The notes: a model not told the origin generated them from the sequence alone. Shown: positions 9,445 through 19,722, counted from the stretch's first letter. The stretch: DNA of 64,000 bases from an uncultured Aquimarina sp. (GCA_947493035.1 CANLOW010000002.1:62001-126000), one strand, 5' to 3'. Made by a program: numbers and translations.

Positions 9445-11325
9445 TTATCCCATTTTCTCGGCCAATTCCATCCAGCGTAATTCTTTCTCTTCTATATCAT
9501 TAACGATAACCTCTAATTTCTTAGACATTTCCATAAGAGCATCTCCTTCAAGTGTGCCTTCTGCAAAAATAGCTTCAATATCAGTTTTCTTATTTTCAAG
9601 CTTTTTTAACTCCCTCTCGATTTTCGAGAATTCTTTTTGCTCATTGAAGCTTAAGCTTGTAGTATTATTTTGTTTCCAATGTCCTTTCTCCTTTTTAGGA
9701 GCTTCTTCTATAATTATTTGAGGCTCGGCTACTTTTTTAGGAGCACTTTTTTCATAGGCTCTGTAGTCAGAATAATTACCAGGGAAATCACTGATAGTTC
9801 CTTGGCCTTCAAAAACAAATAAATGATCTACAATTTTATCCATAAAATAGCGATCATGCGAAACAACTAATAAACAGCCTGGGAAATCTAATAAGAAGCT
9901 TTCAAGTACATTTAATGTAACAATATCTAAATCATTTGTAGGCTCATCAAGAATCAAGAAATTAGGATTCTGAATCAATACGGTACACAAATACAGTCTT
10001 TTTCGTTCTCCACCACTTAATTTTTCGACAAAATCATATTGTTTTTTTCGATCGAATAGAAAACGCTCTAATAATTGCCCAGCGGAAATAATTCTTCCTT
10101 TTTTAAGTGGAATATATTCACCAAACTCTTTAATAACTTCGATTACCTTTTGACCAGGCTTAATTTGAATACCACTCTGTGTGTAATATCCTATTTTTAC
10201 CGTTTCACCAACAATTACTTTACCCGAATCTGGTAGTTGATTACCGGTTAATAGATTTAAAAAAGAAGATTTACCGGTTCCATTTTTACCAATAATACCG
10301 ATACGTTCGCCTTTTTTAAATACATATTCGAATTGATCAGCAATAATAAGATCACCATATTTTTTAGTCACCTTATGAAGTTCGATAATCTTACTACCCA
10401 AACGTTCCATATTGATCTCCAAGGTTACTTGATGATCGTCACGACGCTGTTTTGCTTTTTTCTTAATTTCAAAAAAATCATCAATTCTCGATTTAGATTT
10501 AGTAGTTCGTGCCTTCGGCTGGCGACGCATCCAGTCTAATTCTTTTTTGAATAATTGTTTTGTTTTCCCTAGTTCTGCAGCTTCAGCAGCAATCCTCGCA
10601 TCTTTTTTCTCTAAGTAGTAGGCATAGTTTCCTTTATAACTATACATCTTTCCTTGATCAAGCTCTACGATTTCATTACATACATTTTCTAAGAAATAAC
10701 GATCATGTGTTACCATAAATAAGGTTACACTTTCTCTAGCAAAAAACTCTTCAAGCCATTCGATCATTTCAAGATCTAAATGATTGGTAGGTTCATCTAA
10801 AAAGATTAATTGAGGCTTACTTAGCAATATGTTGGCTAAAGCCAAACGTTTTTTCTGTCCTCCAGATAGTGATTCTACCTTTAAGGAAAGGTTATCAAGC
10901 TTTAATTTTGATAAAATCTGTTTGTACTGAGTCTCAAAATCCCATGCCTGAAGGCGTTCCATCGTATCGAAAGCTTTTTGCATACGGTCGGCATCATCAG
11001 GGTTTGCCATTGCATTTTCGTATTCAGAAATTGCACGAAGACTTTCATTATCTCCTGTAAAAATAGTTTCCTCTATGGTCAAATGATCATCAAGTTCAGG
11101 CTCTTGAGGTAGGAAAGCTGTTTTTAATCCATTTCTATACACCACCTGACCTGTATCACTAGCGTCACTTTTGGTAATAATATTTAACAATGAAGTCTTC
11201 CCAGATCCATTTTTGGCAACAAACCCTATTTTTTGTCCTTCATTGATTCCAAAAGAAATATTTTCAAACAACACACGTTCACCAAAAGATTTGGCAACGT
11301 TTTCTACAGAAATATAATTGATCAC
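9445..11325 (-). CDS. ABC-F family ATPase
   Basis: Two ABC ATPase domains in one chain without membrane segments, joined by the Lys/Arg-rich ABC-F linker (DWMRRQPKARTTKSK) and followed by a C-terminal coiled coil (about the last 80 residues, Glu/Lys-rich). Both Walker A (GKNGSGKTSL, GKNGTGKSSF) and both LSGGQKKR/LSGGERKR signatures are intact. It is of the Uup/EttA kind, acting on ribosomes. I choose GTG 11325 as the start, giving MINYISVENVAKSFGERV, the usual ABC-F beginning; an in-frame ATG at 11367 would add 14 residues unlike the family. The Uup-like coiled coil hints at Uup rather than EttA. Confidence 0.88.
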   Translation of the reverse strand: MINYISVENVAKSFGERVLFENISFGINEGQKIGFVAKNGSGKTSLLNIITKSDASDTGQVVYRNGLKTAFLPQEPELDDHLTIEETIFTGDNESLRAISEYENAMANPDDADRMQKAFDTMERLQAWDFETQYKQILSKLKLDNLSLKVESLSGGQKKRLALANILLSKPQLIFLDEPTNHLDLEMIEWLEEFFARESVTLFMVTHDRYFLENVCNEIVELDQGKMYSYKGNYAYYLEKKDARIAAEAAELGKTKQLFKKELDWMRRQPKARTTKSKSRIDDFFEIKKKAKQRRDDHQVTLEINMERLGSKIIELHKVTKKYGDLIIADQFEYVFKKGERIGIIGKNGTGKSSFLNLLTGNQLPDSGKVIVGETVKIGYYTQSGIQIKPGQKVIEVIKEFGEYIPLKKGRIISAGQLLERFLFDRKKQYDFVEKLSGGERKRLYLCTVLIQNPNFLILDEPTNDLDIVTLNVLESFLLDFPGCLLVVSHDRYFMDKIVDHLFVFEGQGTISDFPGNYSDYRAYEKSAPKKVAEPQIIIEEAPKKEKGHWKQNNTTSLSFNEQKEFSKIERELKKLENKKTDIEAIFAEGTLEGDALMEMSKKLEVIVNDIEEKELRWMELAEKMG

Positions 11326-11480
11326 TCGATGTATTTTTATTGGCAGATTACGAAGGATATAATACACCTAGGTTTGCCTTGAAATTAAAATTTTATTGAA
11401 AGTAAAAGTACGAAGTACTTCGGTTAGCAGGAAAAGTTATTTTTTTTATTAGTTGACGATTGGTAATTATCTATAAATGA

Positions 11481-12527
11481 CTACTGCCTGTTTTTAGAAG
11501 TAAGGCTTCTATTTTTCCTTCCGTTAGCTAACCATTCTAAATACAAAACAATGATTATCCCAAAAACGATCCACCCAATGGCAACCCAAGTATTATTCGA
11601 TATTTGAGGCATGTAGGAATTGTAGTGGTCTAAAATAGGGTTTCCATTAGCATCTAAAAGAGTATTTCCTGATGAGTTTTGTTTGAATATTTTTTGTTTC
11701 CAAGGCCATACAACACTTAATGATCCCAAGATAAAGCCTATGATACAAGCAAATGTAGCTGCTTTGTGTTTTTTTAGAATAGCACTCAAAACATGTGAAA
11801 GACTAACTAACCCAAACATTGATCCTAAAGTAAATACTAATAAAACAGTAATTAACCTTCTTGTCTCAGTATCATACCAAAAAGAAAAATTAAAGCTTAA
11901 TAATTGAGGGAAGATATTATAAAGGGCATTTACTGAATCTACCAATAGCAATACATAATTACCTAAAAGGATTAGAATAAAAGATCCGGAAAGTCCAGGA
12001 AGTGTCATACCTGAAACACTAATAATACCACAGAAAAAAACAAATAAAAGATTGTCATTTTCTTGTTCAGGACTAAGATGCGTGATTGCAATACCAGCTA
12101 TTGTTCCTAAAATAACAAAGCCAATATTTTTAAAACTCCAAGACTCTTCAAACCCTTTAACAATATAGATTAAAGAGCCAATAATCATACCGAAAAACAA
12201 AGACCAAACATTTATTTCATAGCGATCGAGCATGAAATCTATCAATTGCGAAATACTAAAATAACTGATCAGCATTCCTAAAATGATAAATCCTAAAAAT
12301 GAGCCATTAATATATTGCCAGAAAGATTTGAACCGAAAACCGATCAAGAGGCGAAAAGCTTTAAAATTGAATTTTTTTAGAGAATAAATAAATTCCTCAT
12401 AAAAGCCAGCAACAAAAGCTACCACACCACCTGAAACACCAGGAACTTTGTTTGCAGCTCCCATGGCAATCCCTTTTAAAACTAAAAGAAATTTATCAAT
12501 CGAGTTTCGCTCGGTTTTGTGTTGCAT
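11481..12527 (-). CDS. DUF368 membrane protein (PopT-type), copy 2
   Basis: 348-residue polytopic membrane protein of the DUF368 family, recently shown in other bacteria to recycle undecaprenyl phosphate across the inner membrane (PopT). The family signature GAANKVPGVSGGVVAF lies at the N-terminus and an inverted-repeat counterpart GMTLPGLSGSFILILLGNY in the middle. It starts on the last base of the upstream paralogue (TAATG, sharing base 12527), so the two are translationally coupled. It is longer than its neighbour, with an extra loop near the C-terminus (about residues 285-310). Confidence 0.9.
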   Translation of the reverse strand: MQHKTERNSIDKFLLVLKGIAMGAANKVPGVSGGVVAFVAGFYEEFIYSLKKFNFKAFRLLIGFRFKSFWQYINGSFLGFIILGMLISYFSISQLIDFMLDRYEINVWSLFFGMIIGSLIYIVKGFEESWSFKNIGFVILGTIAGIAITHLSPEQENDNLLFVFFCGIISVSGMTLPGLSGSFILILLGNYVLLLVDSVNALYNIFPQLLSFNFSFWYDTETRRLITVLLVFTLGSMFGLVSLSHVLSAILKKHKAATFACIIGFILGSLSVVWPWKQKIFKQNSSGNTLLDANGNPILDHYNSYMPQISNNTWVAIGWIVFGIIIVLYLEWLANGRKNRSLTSKNRQ

Positions 12528-13444
12528 TAATCTTTCTTTGGTGCTACTTTTTCAAGTAATAAGATAACTAAAACTCCTAATAATGCCATAACGGTAGCTA
12601 GTAAAATTTGAGGATTCCCTTCAAACTGTGTTGGCCAAATAGACACATCTTTTATTGTGACTACCTTATCTTTTATAATAGCTGTTTCTAATACCTTTTT
12701 CCAAGGCCAAATTTTATTTAATGAACCAAAAACAAAACCACCTAATAATGCTAATGTTGGCTTTTCGTAATTTGCAAATAACCATTTTAAAAATTTAGAA
12801 AAACTAAGAATACCTACAGCAGCACCTAGGCCTACAGCAGCTATTTTTTTGATTTCAAAATTATGTACGGCTTCACTTATGGCACTATATGCCCCTAGTA
12901 ATACTAAGATAAAAGAGCCTGAAATACCGGGTAAAATCATAGCACAACTGGCTAGAGAGCCTGCAAAAAATAAAAAACCAATAGAACTATTGCCTGAAGA
13001 TGTATTTAATAATGTAATACCAAAAGCAATTGCTGCTCCTAAGATAAATAGCAGTATATTTTTCCAATTCCAATCCTTTACTTGTTTGGCTATAAACCAA
13101 GTACTAGCTAGGATTAACCCCCAAAAGAATGCCCATAAAGGTACAGGGTGCTCAGTTAATAAGTAATGCATTAAACGCATTACGCTAAAGACACTAATGA
13201 ATATTCCTATCATTAAAGGAACTAAGAAGCTGAGATTAGCTTTTTTCCAAAAACTAGCAATACCTTCAGTAAATAAAACCTTTAATAAAGCAATATTGAA
13301 ATTAGAAATGCTTTCAATCAATTCTTGATAAATTCCTGAAATAAAAGCTATAGTTCCGCCAGAAACACCAGGTACAACATCCGCAGCACCCATTCCCATT
13401 CCTTTTAATGCTAAAACTATATAGTCTTTAGTAGTACGACTCAT
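12527..13444 (-). CDS. DUF368 membrane protein (PopT-type), copy 1
   Basis: 305 residues, first gene of a two-gene operon with its paralogue. Signature GAADVVPGVSGGTIAF near residue 19 and the second-half repeat CAMILPGISGSFILVLLGAY; about eight or nine membrane segments. Expected role: polyprenyl-phosphate translocation for envelope glycan synthesis, by homology to the DUF368/PopT family. Having two copies side by side suggests either a heteromeric transporter or division of labour. Confidence 0.9.
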   Translation of the reverse strand: MSRTTKDYIVLALKGMGMGAADVVPGVSGGTIAFISGIYQELIESISNFNIALLKVLFTEGIASFWKKANLSFLVPLMIGIFISVFSVMRLMHYLLTEHPVPLWAFFWGLILASTWFIAKQVKDWNWKNILLFILGAAIAFGITLLNTSSGNSSIGFLFFAGSLASCAMILPGISGSFILVLLGAYSAISEAVHNFEIKKIAAVGLGAAVGILSFSKFLKWLFANYEKPTLALLGGFVFGSLNKIWPWKKVLETAIIKDKVVTIKDVSIWPTQFEGNPQILLATVMALLGVLVILLLEKVAPKKD

Positions 13445-13641
13445 AATACTTTACTAATTAAGTTTCAAAAGTAAGTATTTGTAAGTGCTATACAAGATTA
13501 AATTTACATTATAATATTGGTTGTCAATTATCAGTTATAGGTGTCATTTATGTGTGTCTGTAGACTGATAGTATAAAGTATATATCAATAAAGTAATCAC
13601 CCTATAGTTCGAGTTTTATTAATTGACTGTTTTACTCACAA

Positions 13642-14058
13642 CTATATGGCTATTCCATCAGAATTGGGTTCGAGTAACTGAATTTGACTTTGTATCCTTG
13701 AAATCAATAGGTTCATCATACGTTTATTAAGTGCAGATGAGTTTTTGATATATTGTTCATATTCTTCTACAGTAAATTGACCTATAATTATCCCTTTTAA
13801 ATTATTTCTAAACTTAATGTCTTTTTGAATAGCATGTTCTACATATTTAAGTCGCTTTTCTACATTAATTTCATAAAAAACATTCTTATTCTTTTTTATG
13901 TAATTTTTAAAAATAGCTAAGAAAAGATCATTCTGTAATTTTAGGATAGGTCTAAGTATCTTGTTTTGAAAATATTCGTCGTTGCTCATATTTGGAGTAA
14001 TACGAGCCGAAAGAATTTGAGGTCTCAAATTTACAATGGAAAGATCTCTATTTTTCAT
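13642..14058 (-). CDS. Conserved Bacteroidota protein of unknown function
   Basis: 138-residue, mostly helical, charged protein without signal peptide or membrane segment. I recognise the pattern (RPQILSARI, FQNKILRPILKLQNDLF, IKFRNNLKGIIIGQFTVEEY, NKRMMNL) as a short family common in Flavobacteriia that databases sometimes label glyoxalase without support. No catalytic motif is visible. Monocistronic, divergent from the SPFH gene at 14320. Confidence 0.65.
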   Translation of the reverse strand: MKNRDLSIVNLRPQILSARITPNMSNDEYFQNKILRPILKLQNDLFLAIFKNYIKKNKNVFYEINVEKRLKYVEHAIQKDIKFRNNLKGIIIGQFTVEEYEQYIKNSSALNKRMMNLLISRIQSQIQLLEPNSDGIAI

Positions 14059-14319
14059 AATTTCAGCGGTTTACTAAAGATACCTAATTAGCACCTCAGT
14101 ATTACACTGATAGCAAAACATATTCACAGAGTTGTGAACAAGCTAATAGCATCATTTAGAGTTTAGTATTGCTTGTTAATTATTATAATAATGACTTTGC
14201 CAATAAATGTACTATTCTGTATTTATCACATTTTTACTTGTATAAGTATATCTTCAAAACACCCATACTAAAACTTAACCGCTAAATATTTGCTATTTTA
14301 GTTCTTCTAAATTACAATT

Positions 14320-15132
14320 ATGGAAAGATTACCTAAGATTGCTGCCCCGTTTATAATAGGGGGAGTTTTACTATTTATACTTTTAGCAAAATCTACAGTC
14401 ACTATTGATGGGGGAGAAGGCGGAGTATTATTTAAGCGTTTCGGTGGAGGTGTAGATACAGAAAACACCTATGGAGAAGGATTTCATATCGTAGCGCCTT
14501 GGAATGATATGATCGTTTACAAAGTACGTCAACAATCTATTTCAGATCGTATGCAAGTATTGTCTGTTAACGGATTAGAAGTTAATGTAGATGGTACGGT
14601 TTGGTTTCAGCCTAAACATGATGAGTTAGGAAAACTACATCAAGAAAAGGGAAGAAATTATATTGATAATATCCTAGCCCCAGCTATTAGCGCAGCGGCA
14701 CGTAGTGTTGTTGGACGTTATACTCCCGAACAATTGTATTCGAGTAAACGTGACGTTATTCAACAAGAAATCTTGGCGGAAGTTCGTAATGAAGTAAAAG
14801 ACCAATACATTGTAGTGAATAGAGTTTTGGTACGTGATGTTACTTTACCACCAACCATTAAAGGAGCTATCGAGCGTAAATTGAAGCAAGAACAAGAATC
14901 ATTAGAATATGAGTTTCGTTTGGAAAAGGCTAAAAAAGAAGCTGAGCGTCAGCGTATAGATGCTGAAGGTAAAGCAGCAGCGAATAAGATTTTAAGCGCT
15001 TCTCTAACCGATAAAATTCTTCAAGAGAAAGGAATTGAAGCAACTTTAAGATTGGCTCAATCTTCAAATTCGAAAGTAGTTGTCGTAGGATCAGCTAAAG
15101 ATGGATTGCCTTTGATTTTAGGGAATCAATAG
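14320..15132 (+). CDS. Prohibitin-like SPFH/band 7 protein
   Basis: 270 residues: one N-terminal membrane anchor (about 12-29, IIGGVLLFILLAKSTVTI), then the SPFH/band 7 domain (GGVLFKRFGGG, VDGTVWFQ, RSVVGRYTPEQLYS, VRDVTLPPTIKGAIE) and a coiled coil rich in Lys/Glu/Ala (about 185-225). Prohibitin family members form large membrane rings that organise microdomains and modulate proteases. A hairpin terminator follows directly, so this is a single-gene unit. Confidence 0.9.
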   Translation: MERLPKIAAPFIIGGVLLFILLAKSTVTIDGGEGGVLFKRFGGGVDTENTYGEGFHIVAPWNDMIVYKVRQQSISDRMQVLSVNGLEVNVDGTVWFQPKHDELGKLHQEKGRNYIDNILAPAISAAARSVVGRYTPEQLYSSKRDVIQQEILAEVRNEVKDQYIVVNRVLVRDVTLPPTIKGAIERKLKQEQESLEYEFRLEKAKKEAERQRIDAEGKAAANKILSASLTDKILQEKGIEATLRLAQSSNSKVVVVGSAKDGLPLILGNQ

Positions 15133-15154
15133 AAAAACAATATTTTTATTTATA

Positions 15155-15184
15155 AGGGTGCTTTCAGAAAAAGCACCTTTTTTA
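15155..15184 (+). terminator. Rho-independent terminator after the SPFH gene
   Basis: Arms GGTGCTTT (15157-15164) and AAAGCACC (15170-15177), five-base loop, then a T run 15178-15183. It lies 25 bases after the stop codon. Confidence 0.8.
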
Positions 15185-15254
15185 TTTGTGATGAAAGCAA
15201 ACTTAGTAGCTAAAATCATTATTAAAAATCTTTTCTCTAAAGTTAATTTTAGTT

Positions 15255-15956
15255 CTATTTCAGTTGAGCTAATTTGTCTATAAATGACTGTCCGTTTCCA
15301 ATTTGTGGTTCTTTTCCTGGATGAACTTCATATGGAATTCCGTTTTCAGAAAATTTTACAATTCCATTTTTATCTAAAATTAAATTAGCGGGATAAGATT
15401 TTAAATTTAATTGATCTGTTAAACTCTTTGCATTTACGATGTGATGAAATTTAAAAGGTTGTTTTTTTAAAAAAGAATTAACCCTCTCTTTACTTTCATA
15501 AGTAATAGCCACAAAATTGTATTGATCTTTATAATTATCATAAATTTTGTTAAGTACAGGCATTTCATCAATACAAGCAGCACAATTTATAAACCAAAAA
15601 TTAATTAGTGTTGGTTTACCATTTAAAGTATTTATAGAGAATTCTTTCCCATCAATATCTGTAAGGGTTATTTCTGGAAGTTTTTTATTCACATATTCGT
15701 TGAGAGATCCCGGTATTTGCATGTCTATAGTCACAAAGTTTATAATCGAATCTTTTTTCTTCTCTGTTTTCGTTGTGTTTACAAATACATTGGTCTCTTG
15801 CCCCGTATTTTTTTGCCATAATTCTTTCTTTTTAGAAATTACTTTTCCAAATTCTGATGCTGTAAGCCTGTTGTTACCATCAGTAGAAAAATATGCTGTT
15901 TGTGAAAAGCAAGCGAATGATGCTATTGTTAATAAAGTAAATACTATTAGTTTCAT
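15255..15956 (-). CDS. Secreted TlpA-like thiol-disulfide protein
   Basis: 233 residues with a signal peptide (MKLIVFTLLTIASFACFS). The redoxin/TlpA domain starts near residue 94 (LPEITLTDIDGKEFS), with LINFWFINCAACIDEMP carrying the CxxC pair Cys125-Cys128 (CAAC) and the cis-Pro region LKSYPANLILD. A periplasmic thiol reductase, as used in cytochrome c maturation or disulfide repair. Residues 25-90 are a family-specific extension of unknown purpose. Single gene. Confidence 0.85.
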   Translation of the reverse strand: MKLIVFTLLTIASFACFSQTAYFSTDGNNRLTASEFGKVISKKKELWQKNTGQETNVFVNTTKTEKKKDSIINFVTIDMQIPGSLNEYVNKKLPEITLTDIDGKEFSINTLNGKPTLINFWFINCAACIDEMPVLNKIYDNYKDQYNFVAITYESKERVNSFLKKQPFKFHHIVNAKSLTDQLNLKSYPANLILDKNGIVKFSENGIPYEVHPGKEPQIGNGQSFIDKLAQLK

Positions 15957-16211
15957 GTGTTAAGGTGTGTTTATTGTTTTATGTTTTTCTTGATATAGCT
16001 GCTGTTGAGATATAAAGTTATTTTAGTTAAAAATAACCAACAGCATTTCATTACTCGAATATGTATAACGTACTATTTGAAACTAAAATAGTTTAAAAAT
16101 CAAATGAAAATTTGATGTGTAAAGAAAATGGACAAATAACCCCTTGATTAAGAAATAAATACTCCTTAAGGCTTAATTGTCTTTGTTAAATTCAATAATA
16201 GAAGGCTGGAA

Positions 16212-16808
16212 TTATATAAAAGTAAGCGGTGAATCATTTAGACAAACCACCTCTCCAGATTGCATTGTCCCGATATGTTGGTTTCCAACTCTCACACGAA
16301 CTAAGCGAAGGGTAGGGAAACCAACAGCAGAAGTCATTTTTCGAACTTGTTGAAATTTCCCTTCACGAAGAGTAACAGAGATCCAAGTAACTGGTCCATG
16401 TCGAGCATCTCTAATCTTTTTTTTTCGAATAGGTAAAACAGGCTCTTCTGATAAGAATGAAACTTTACAAGGTTTTGTTAGGTACTTCTTTCCGTTAAAC
16501 CCAATTTCAACTCCTTTCTGCATTTTTTCTAAGGCCTCGTTTGTGATCGTACCATCCACTAAAGCATAATATTCTTTTTCAAACTTACTGCCATTAATCT
16601 CATTACTGACCTTTCCATCAGTAGTTAAGAAAAGTAATCCTTCCGATTTTTCATCTAAACGACCAATAGCCATAATAGATTCAGGAAAATCCCCTAATTC
16701 ACCCAATAGTTTCTTACTATTCTTTTTAGGGCCGTTATTGACGAATTGACTCAAATATCCATAAGGTTTGTAAATCATGAAATGTGAGTGAAAGTTGTTT
16801 TTTGTCAT
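16212..16808 (-). CDS. RsuA/RluE-family rRNA pseudouridine synthase
   Basis: 198 residues without an S4 domain, like RluE (which modifies 23S rRNA helix 90 region in E. coli). Motifs: FMIYKPYGYLSQF, the catalytic IGRLDEKSEGLLFLT with Asp52, KEYYALVDG, and ISVTLREGKFQQVRKM with LRLVRVRVG. I infer 23S rRNA U2457-type activity from the RluE likeness only. Confidence 0.87.
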   Translation of the reverse strand: MTKNNFHSHFMIYKPYGYLSQFVNNGPKKNSKKLLGELGDFPESIMAIGRLDEKSEGLLFLTTDGKVSNEINGSKFEKEYYALVDGTITNEALEKMQKGVEIGFNGKKYLTKPCKVSFLSEEPVLPIRKKKIRDARHGPVTWISVTLREGKFQQVRKMTSAVGFPTLRLVRVRVGNQHIGTMQSGEVVCLNDSPLTFI

Positions 16809-16960
16809 TAGGCCTTTTGTAGAGATTCCAAATTTATAAAAAAGTTGTTTTAAGAATTTAATACACTTCTATTTTAAATTAAGTTCTACCCAAATAATAA
16901 ATCTGTAAAGGAATTCCATCATCATATTTAGGTACAAATAGCAAAACACAACGTAAAAGA

Positions 16961-16973
16961 TGTCATTTTGACA
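16961..16973. promoter_or_regulatory. Candidate operator: TGTCA-TTT-TGACA palindrome upstream of clpB
   Basis: A perfect inverted repeat with 5-base arms and a 3-base centre, 85 bases before the clpB ATG in an otherwise featureless AT-rich leader. Heat-shock genes are usually regulated, so a repressor site is plausible, but the short arms make chance occurrence possible. Confidence 0.3.
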
Positions 16974-17057
16974 CAATAAACTAAAAATCACAAGACAAAA
17001 TTACAGTTATAGATAAAAGGAACAACAATTGAAATAACGTTAATCAAAAAACAGGTT

Positions 17058-19649
17058 ATGAATTTTGATAAATTTACTATCAAGTCGCAAGAAGCTATTC
17101 AGCAAGCGCAACAGATTGCTCAAGGTTTTGGCCATCAGCAAATCGAAAACACACACATATATAAAGGAATAACTGAAGTTGACAATCATGTATTACCATT
17201 CATTTTAAAGAAACTAAATGTTAAACAAGCACTTATAGATCAGATCATAGATAGTACTTTAGAAAGTTTTCCTAAAGTAACAGGTGGTCAATTACAATTT
17301 GGAAGAGATGCCAGTCAAGCATTATTAAATGCAAATACGATTGCCAAAAAAATGGATGATGAATATGTTTCCATAGAACATATCCTTTTAGCAATACTAG
17401 ACACGAATAGCAAAATAGCTCAAATTTTAAAAGATCAAGGGGTCACAAAAAAAGACTTAAAAGCGGCCATCAATCAAGTACGTAACGGAGAAAATATAAC
17501 GTCACAAAATGCGGAAGACACGTATCAATCCTTAAGCAAATACGCAAAGAACCTTAATGACCTTGCAGAAACAGGTAAGCTAGATCCTGTAATAGGTCGC
17601 GATGATGAAATCAGAAGAGTATTACAAATATTATCTCGTCGTACTAAAAACAACCCGATGTTAGTAGGAGAACCCGGTACGGGAAAAACTGCTATTGCGG
17701 AAGGTTTAGCACATAGAATTGTTGGTGGCGATATCCCTGAGAACTTGAAAGAAAAACAAATTTATTCTTTAGATATGGGAGCACTAATTGCAGGTGCAAA
17801 ATATAAAGGAGAATTTGAAGAGCGTTTAAAATCGGTGGTTAAAGAAGTTACTTCAGCTGACGGAGATATTATTTTATTTATAGATGAAATTCACACTTTA
17901 GTTGGAGCCGGAGGAGGACAAGGTGCTATGGATGCGGCTAATATTTTGAAACCGGCATTAGCAAGAGGAGAATTGAGAGCTATCGGAGCAACTACTTTAG
18001 ATGAATATCAAAAATATTTTGAAAAAGATAAGGCTCTAGAGAGACGTTTTCAAAAAGTAATAGTCGATGAACCTGATACTGAAAGTGCAATATCTATTTT
18101 AAGAGGAATTAAGGAAAAATATGAAACCCATCACAAAGTTCGAATTCTTGATGAGTCAATAATTGCTGCTGTAGAACTTTCACAACGCTATATATCGAAT
18201 CGTTTTCTTCCGGATAAGGCAATTGATCTTATGGATGAGGCAGCTTCTAAACTAAGAATGGAAATAAATTCTAAACCCCTAGAGTTAGATGTTTTAGATC
18301 GACGTATAATGCAACTAGAAATAGAGATTGAAGCGATTAAAAGAGAGAATGATACGGACATACTAAAAATCTTAAATGCTGAATTAGCGAACATTAAAGA
18401 AGATCGAAATGAGATATATTCTAAATGGAGTAGTGAAAAAGAAGTAGTTGATCAAATACAACAACATAAACAAGAAATCGAAAGCTTAAATCTTGAAGCT
18501 GATAGGGCTGAACGTAATGGAGACTATGGAAAAGTAGCCGAATTACGATATGGAAAAATTAAAGAACTACAAGAAGCCTTGGCTGTGTTAGAGATTGAGT
18601 CACATGAGCGCTCTGAAAATTCGTTAATTAAGGAAGAAGTAACACATGAAGATATTGCAGAAGTTGTCGCCAAATGGACAGGAATTCCTGTAACTAAAAT
18701 GTTACAAAGTGACCGAGAAAAGTTGCTGTACTTAGAACAAGAATTACATAAACAAGTTGTAGGGCAAGAACAAGCAATTGAAGCTGTAAGTGATGCTATT
18801 AGAAGGAGTAGAGCAGGGTTACAAAGTCCTACAAAGCCTATTGGATCGTTTTTGTTTTTAGGTACTACTGGTGTGGGTAAAACTGAGTTAGCAAAAGCTT
18901 TAGCCAATTATCTTTTCAATGATGAAAATGCAATGACGCGTATCGATATGAGTGAATATCAAGAACGCCATAGTGTTAGTAGGCTTGTTGGTGCACCTCC
19001 TGGATATGTTGGCTATGATGAAGGGGGACAATTAACAGAAGCTGTTCGAAGGAAACCCTATTCAGTGATATTATTAGATGAAATAGAAAAAGCACATCCT
19101 GATACATTTAATATTTTATTACAGGTTTTAGATGAAGGTAGATTAACAGATAACAAAGGTAGAACAGCCGATTTTCGAAATACCATTATCATAATGACAT
19201 CAAATATTGGTAGTCATATTATTCAAGAAAAACATGACACTATAAAAGATGTAGATACTGCCAATGAAATGGCAAAAAGTGAAGTTTTAGACTTATTAAA
19301 ACAATCGCTAAGACCAGAGTTTTTAAATCGTATTGATGATATTTTGATGTTCAGTCCATTATCCAAAAATGATATTGTACAGATCGTAGATATTCAATTA
19401 AAAAGTTTATCAAAGATGTTGTTTCAACAAGGTGTCACAATTGATGCAACAGAAGAAGCAAAAGCATTAATTGCTGAAGAAGGTTTTCAACCAGAGTATG
19501 GTGCGAGACCTGTTAAAAGAACAATTCAAAAGTTAGTTTTAAATGAATTGTCAAAAGAATTATTATCTGGCAAAATAAATAGCCAATCTTTAGTATTAAT
19601 TGATAGTTTTAACAAAAAAATTATATTCAGAAATGAGCTAAATAGTTAG
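17058..19649 (+). CDS. clpB: ATP-dependent chaperone ClpB
   Basis: 863 residues, full length. Two Clp N-terminal repeats (1-150), first AAA domain with Walker A GEPGTGKT at 204-211 and IILFIDEIHTLVGAG, the long middle coiled coil (about 400-520) that distinguishes ClpB from ClpA/ClpC, then second AAA domain with GTTGVGKT at about 602-609, and the C-terminal D2-small domain. There is no IGF/IGL loop for ClpP, in line with a disaggregase working with DnaK. It has its own leader with a palindrome at 16961 and is followed by a terminator at 19723. Confidence 0.97.
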   Translation: MNFDKFTIKSQEAIQQAQQIAQGFGHQQIENTHIYKGITEVDNHVLPFILKKLNVKQALIDQIIDSTLESFPKVTGGQLQFGRDASQALLNANTIAKKMDDEYVSIEHILLAILDTNSKIAQILKDQGVTKKDLKAAINQVRNGENITSQNAEDTYQSLSKYAKNLNDLAETGKLDPVIGRDDEIRRVLQILSRRTKNNPMLVGEPGTGKTAIAEGLAHRIVGGDIPENLKEKQIYSLDMGALIAGAKYKGEFEERLKSVVKEVTSADGDIILFIDEIHTLVGAGGGQGAMDAANILKPALARGELRAIGATTLDEYQKYFEKDKALERRFQKVIVDEPDTESAISILRGIKEKYETHHKVRILDESIIAAVELSQRYISNRFLPDKAIDLMDEAASKLRMEINSKPLELDVLDRRIMQLEIEIEAIKRENDTDILKILNAELANIKEDRNEIYSKWSSEKEVVDQIQQHKQEIESLNLEADRAERNGDYGKVAELRYGKIKELQEALAVLEIESHERSENSLIKEEVTHEDIAEVVAKWTGIPVTKMLQSDREKLLYLEQELHKQVVGQEQAIEAVSDAIRRSRAGLQSPTKPIGSFLFLGTTGVGKTELAKALANYLFNDENAMTRIDMSEYQERHSVSRLVGAPPGYVGYDEGGQLTEAVRRKPYSVILLDEIEKAHPDTFNILLQVLDEGRLTDNKGRTADFRNTIIIMTSNIGSHIIQEKHDTIKDVDTANEMAKSEVLDLLKQSLRPEFLNRIDDILMFSPLSKNDIVQIVDIQLKSLSKMLFQQGVTIDATEEAKALIAEEGFQPEYGARPVKRTIQKLVLNELSKELLSGKINSQSLVLIDSFNKKIIFRNELNS

Positions 19650-19722
19650 ATTGATTGTATCTTTGGCACATAATTTGATGTATTCATAATAGTTCAGATT
19701 AGTTTAAGTTAGTTAGTTGGTT

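Noticed and set aside
9445-11367. ATG 11367 as the start of the ABC-F gene
   Set aside because: It would add 14 residues absent from the usual family beginning; GTG 11325 gives the expected MINYISVENVAKSFG start.
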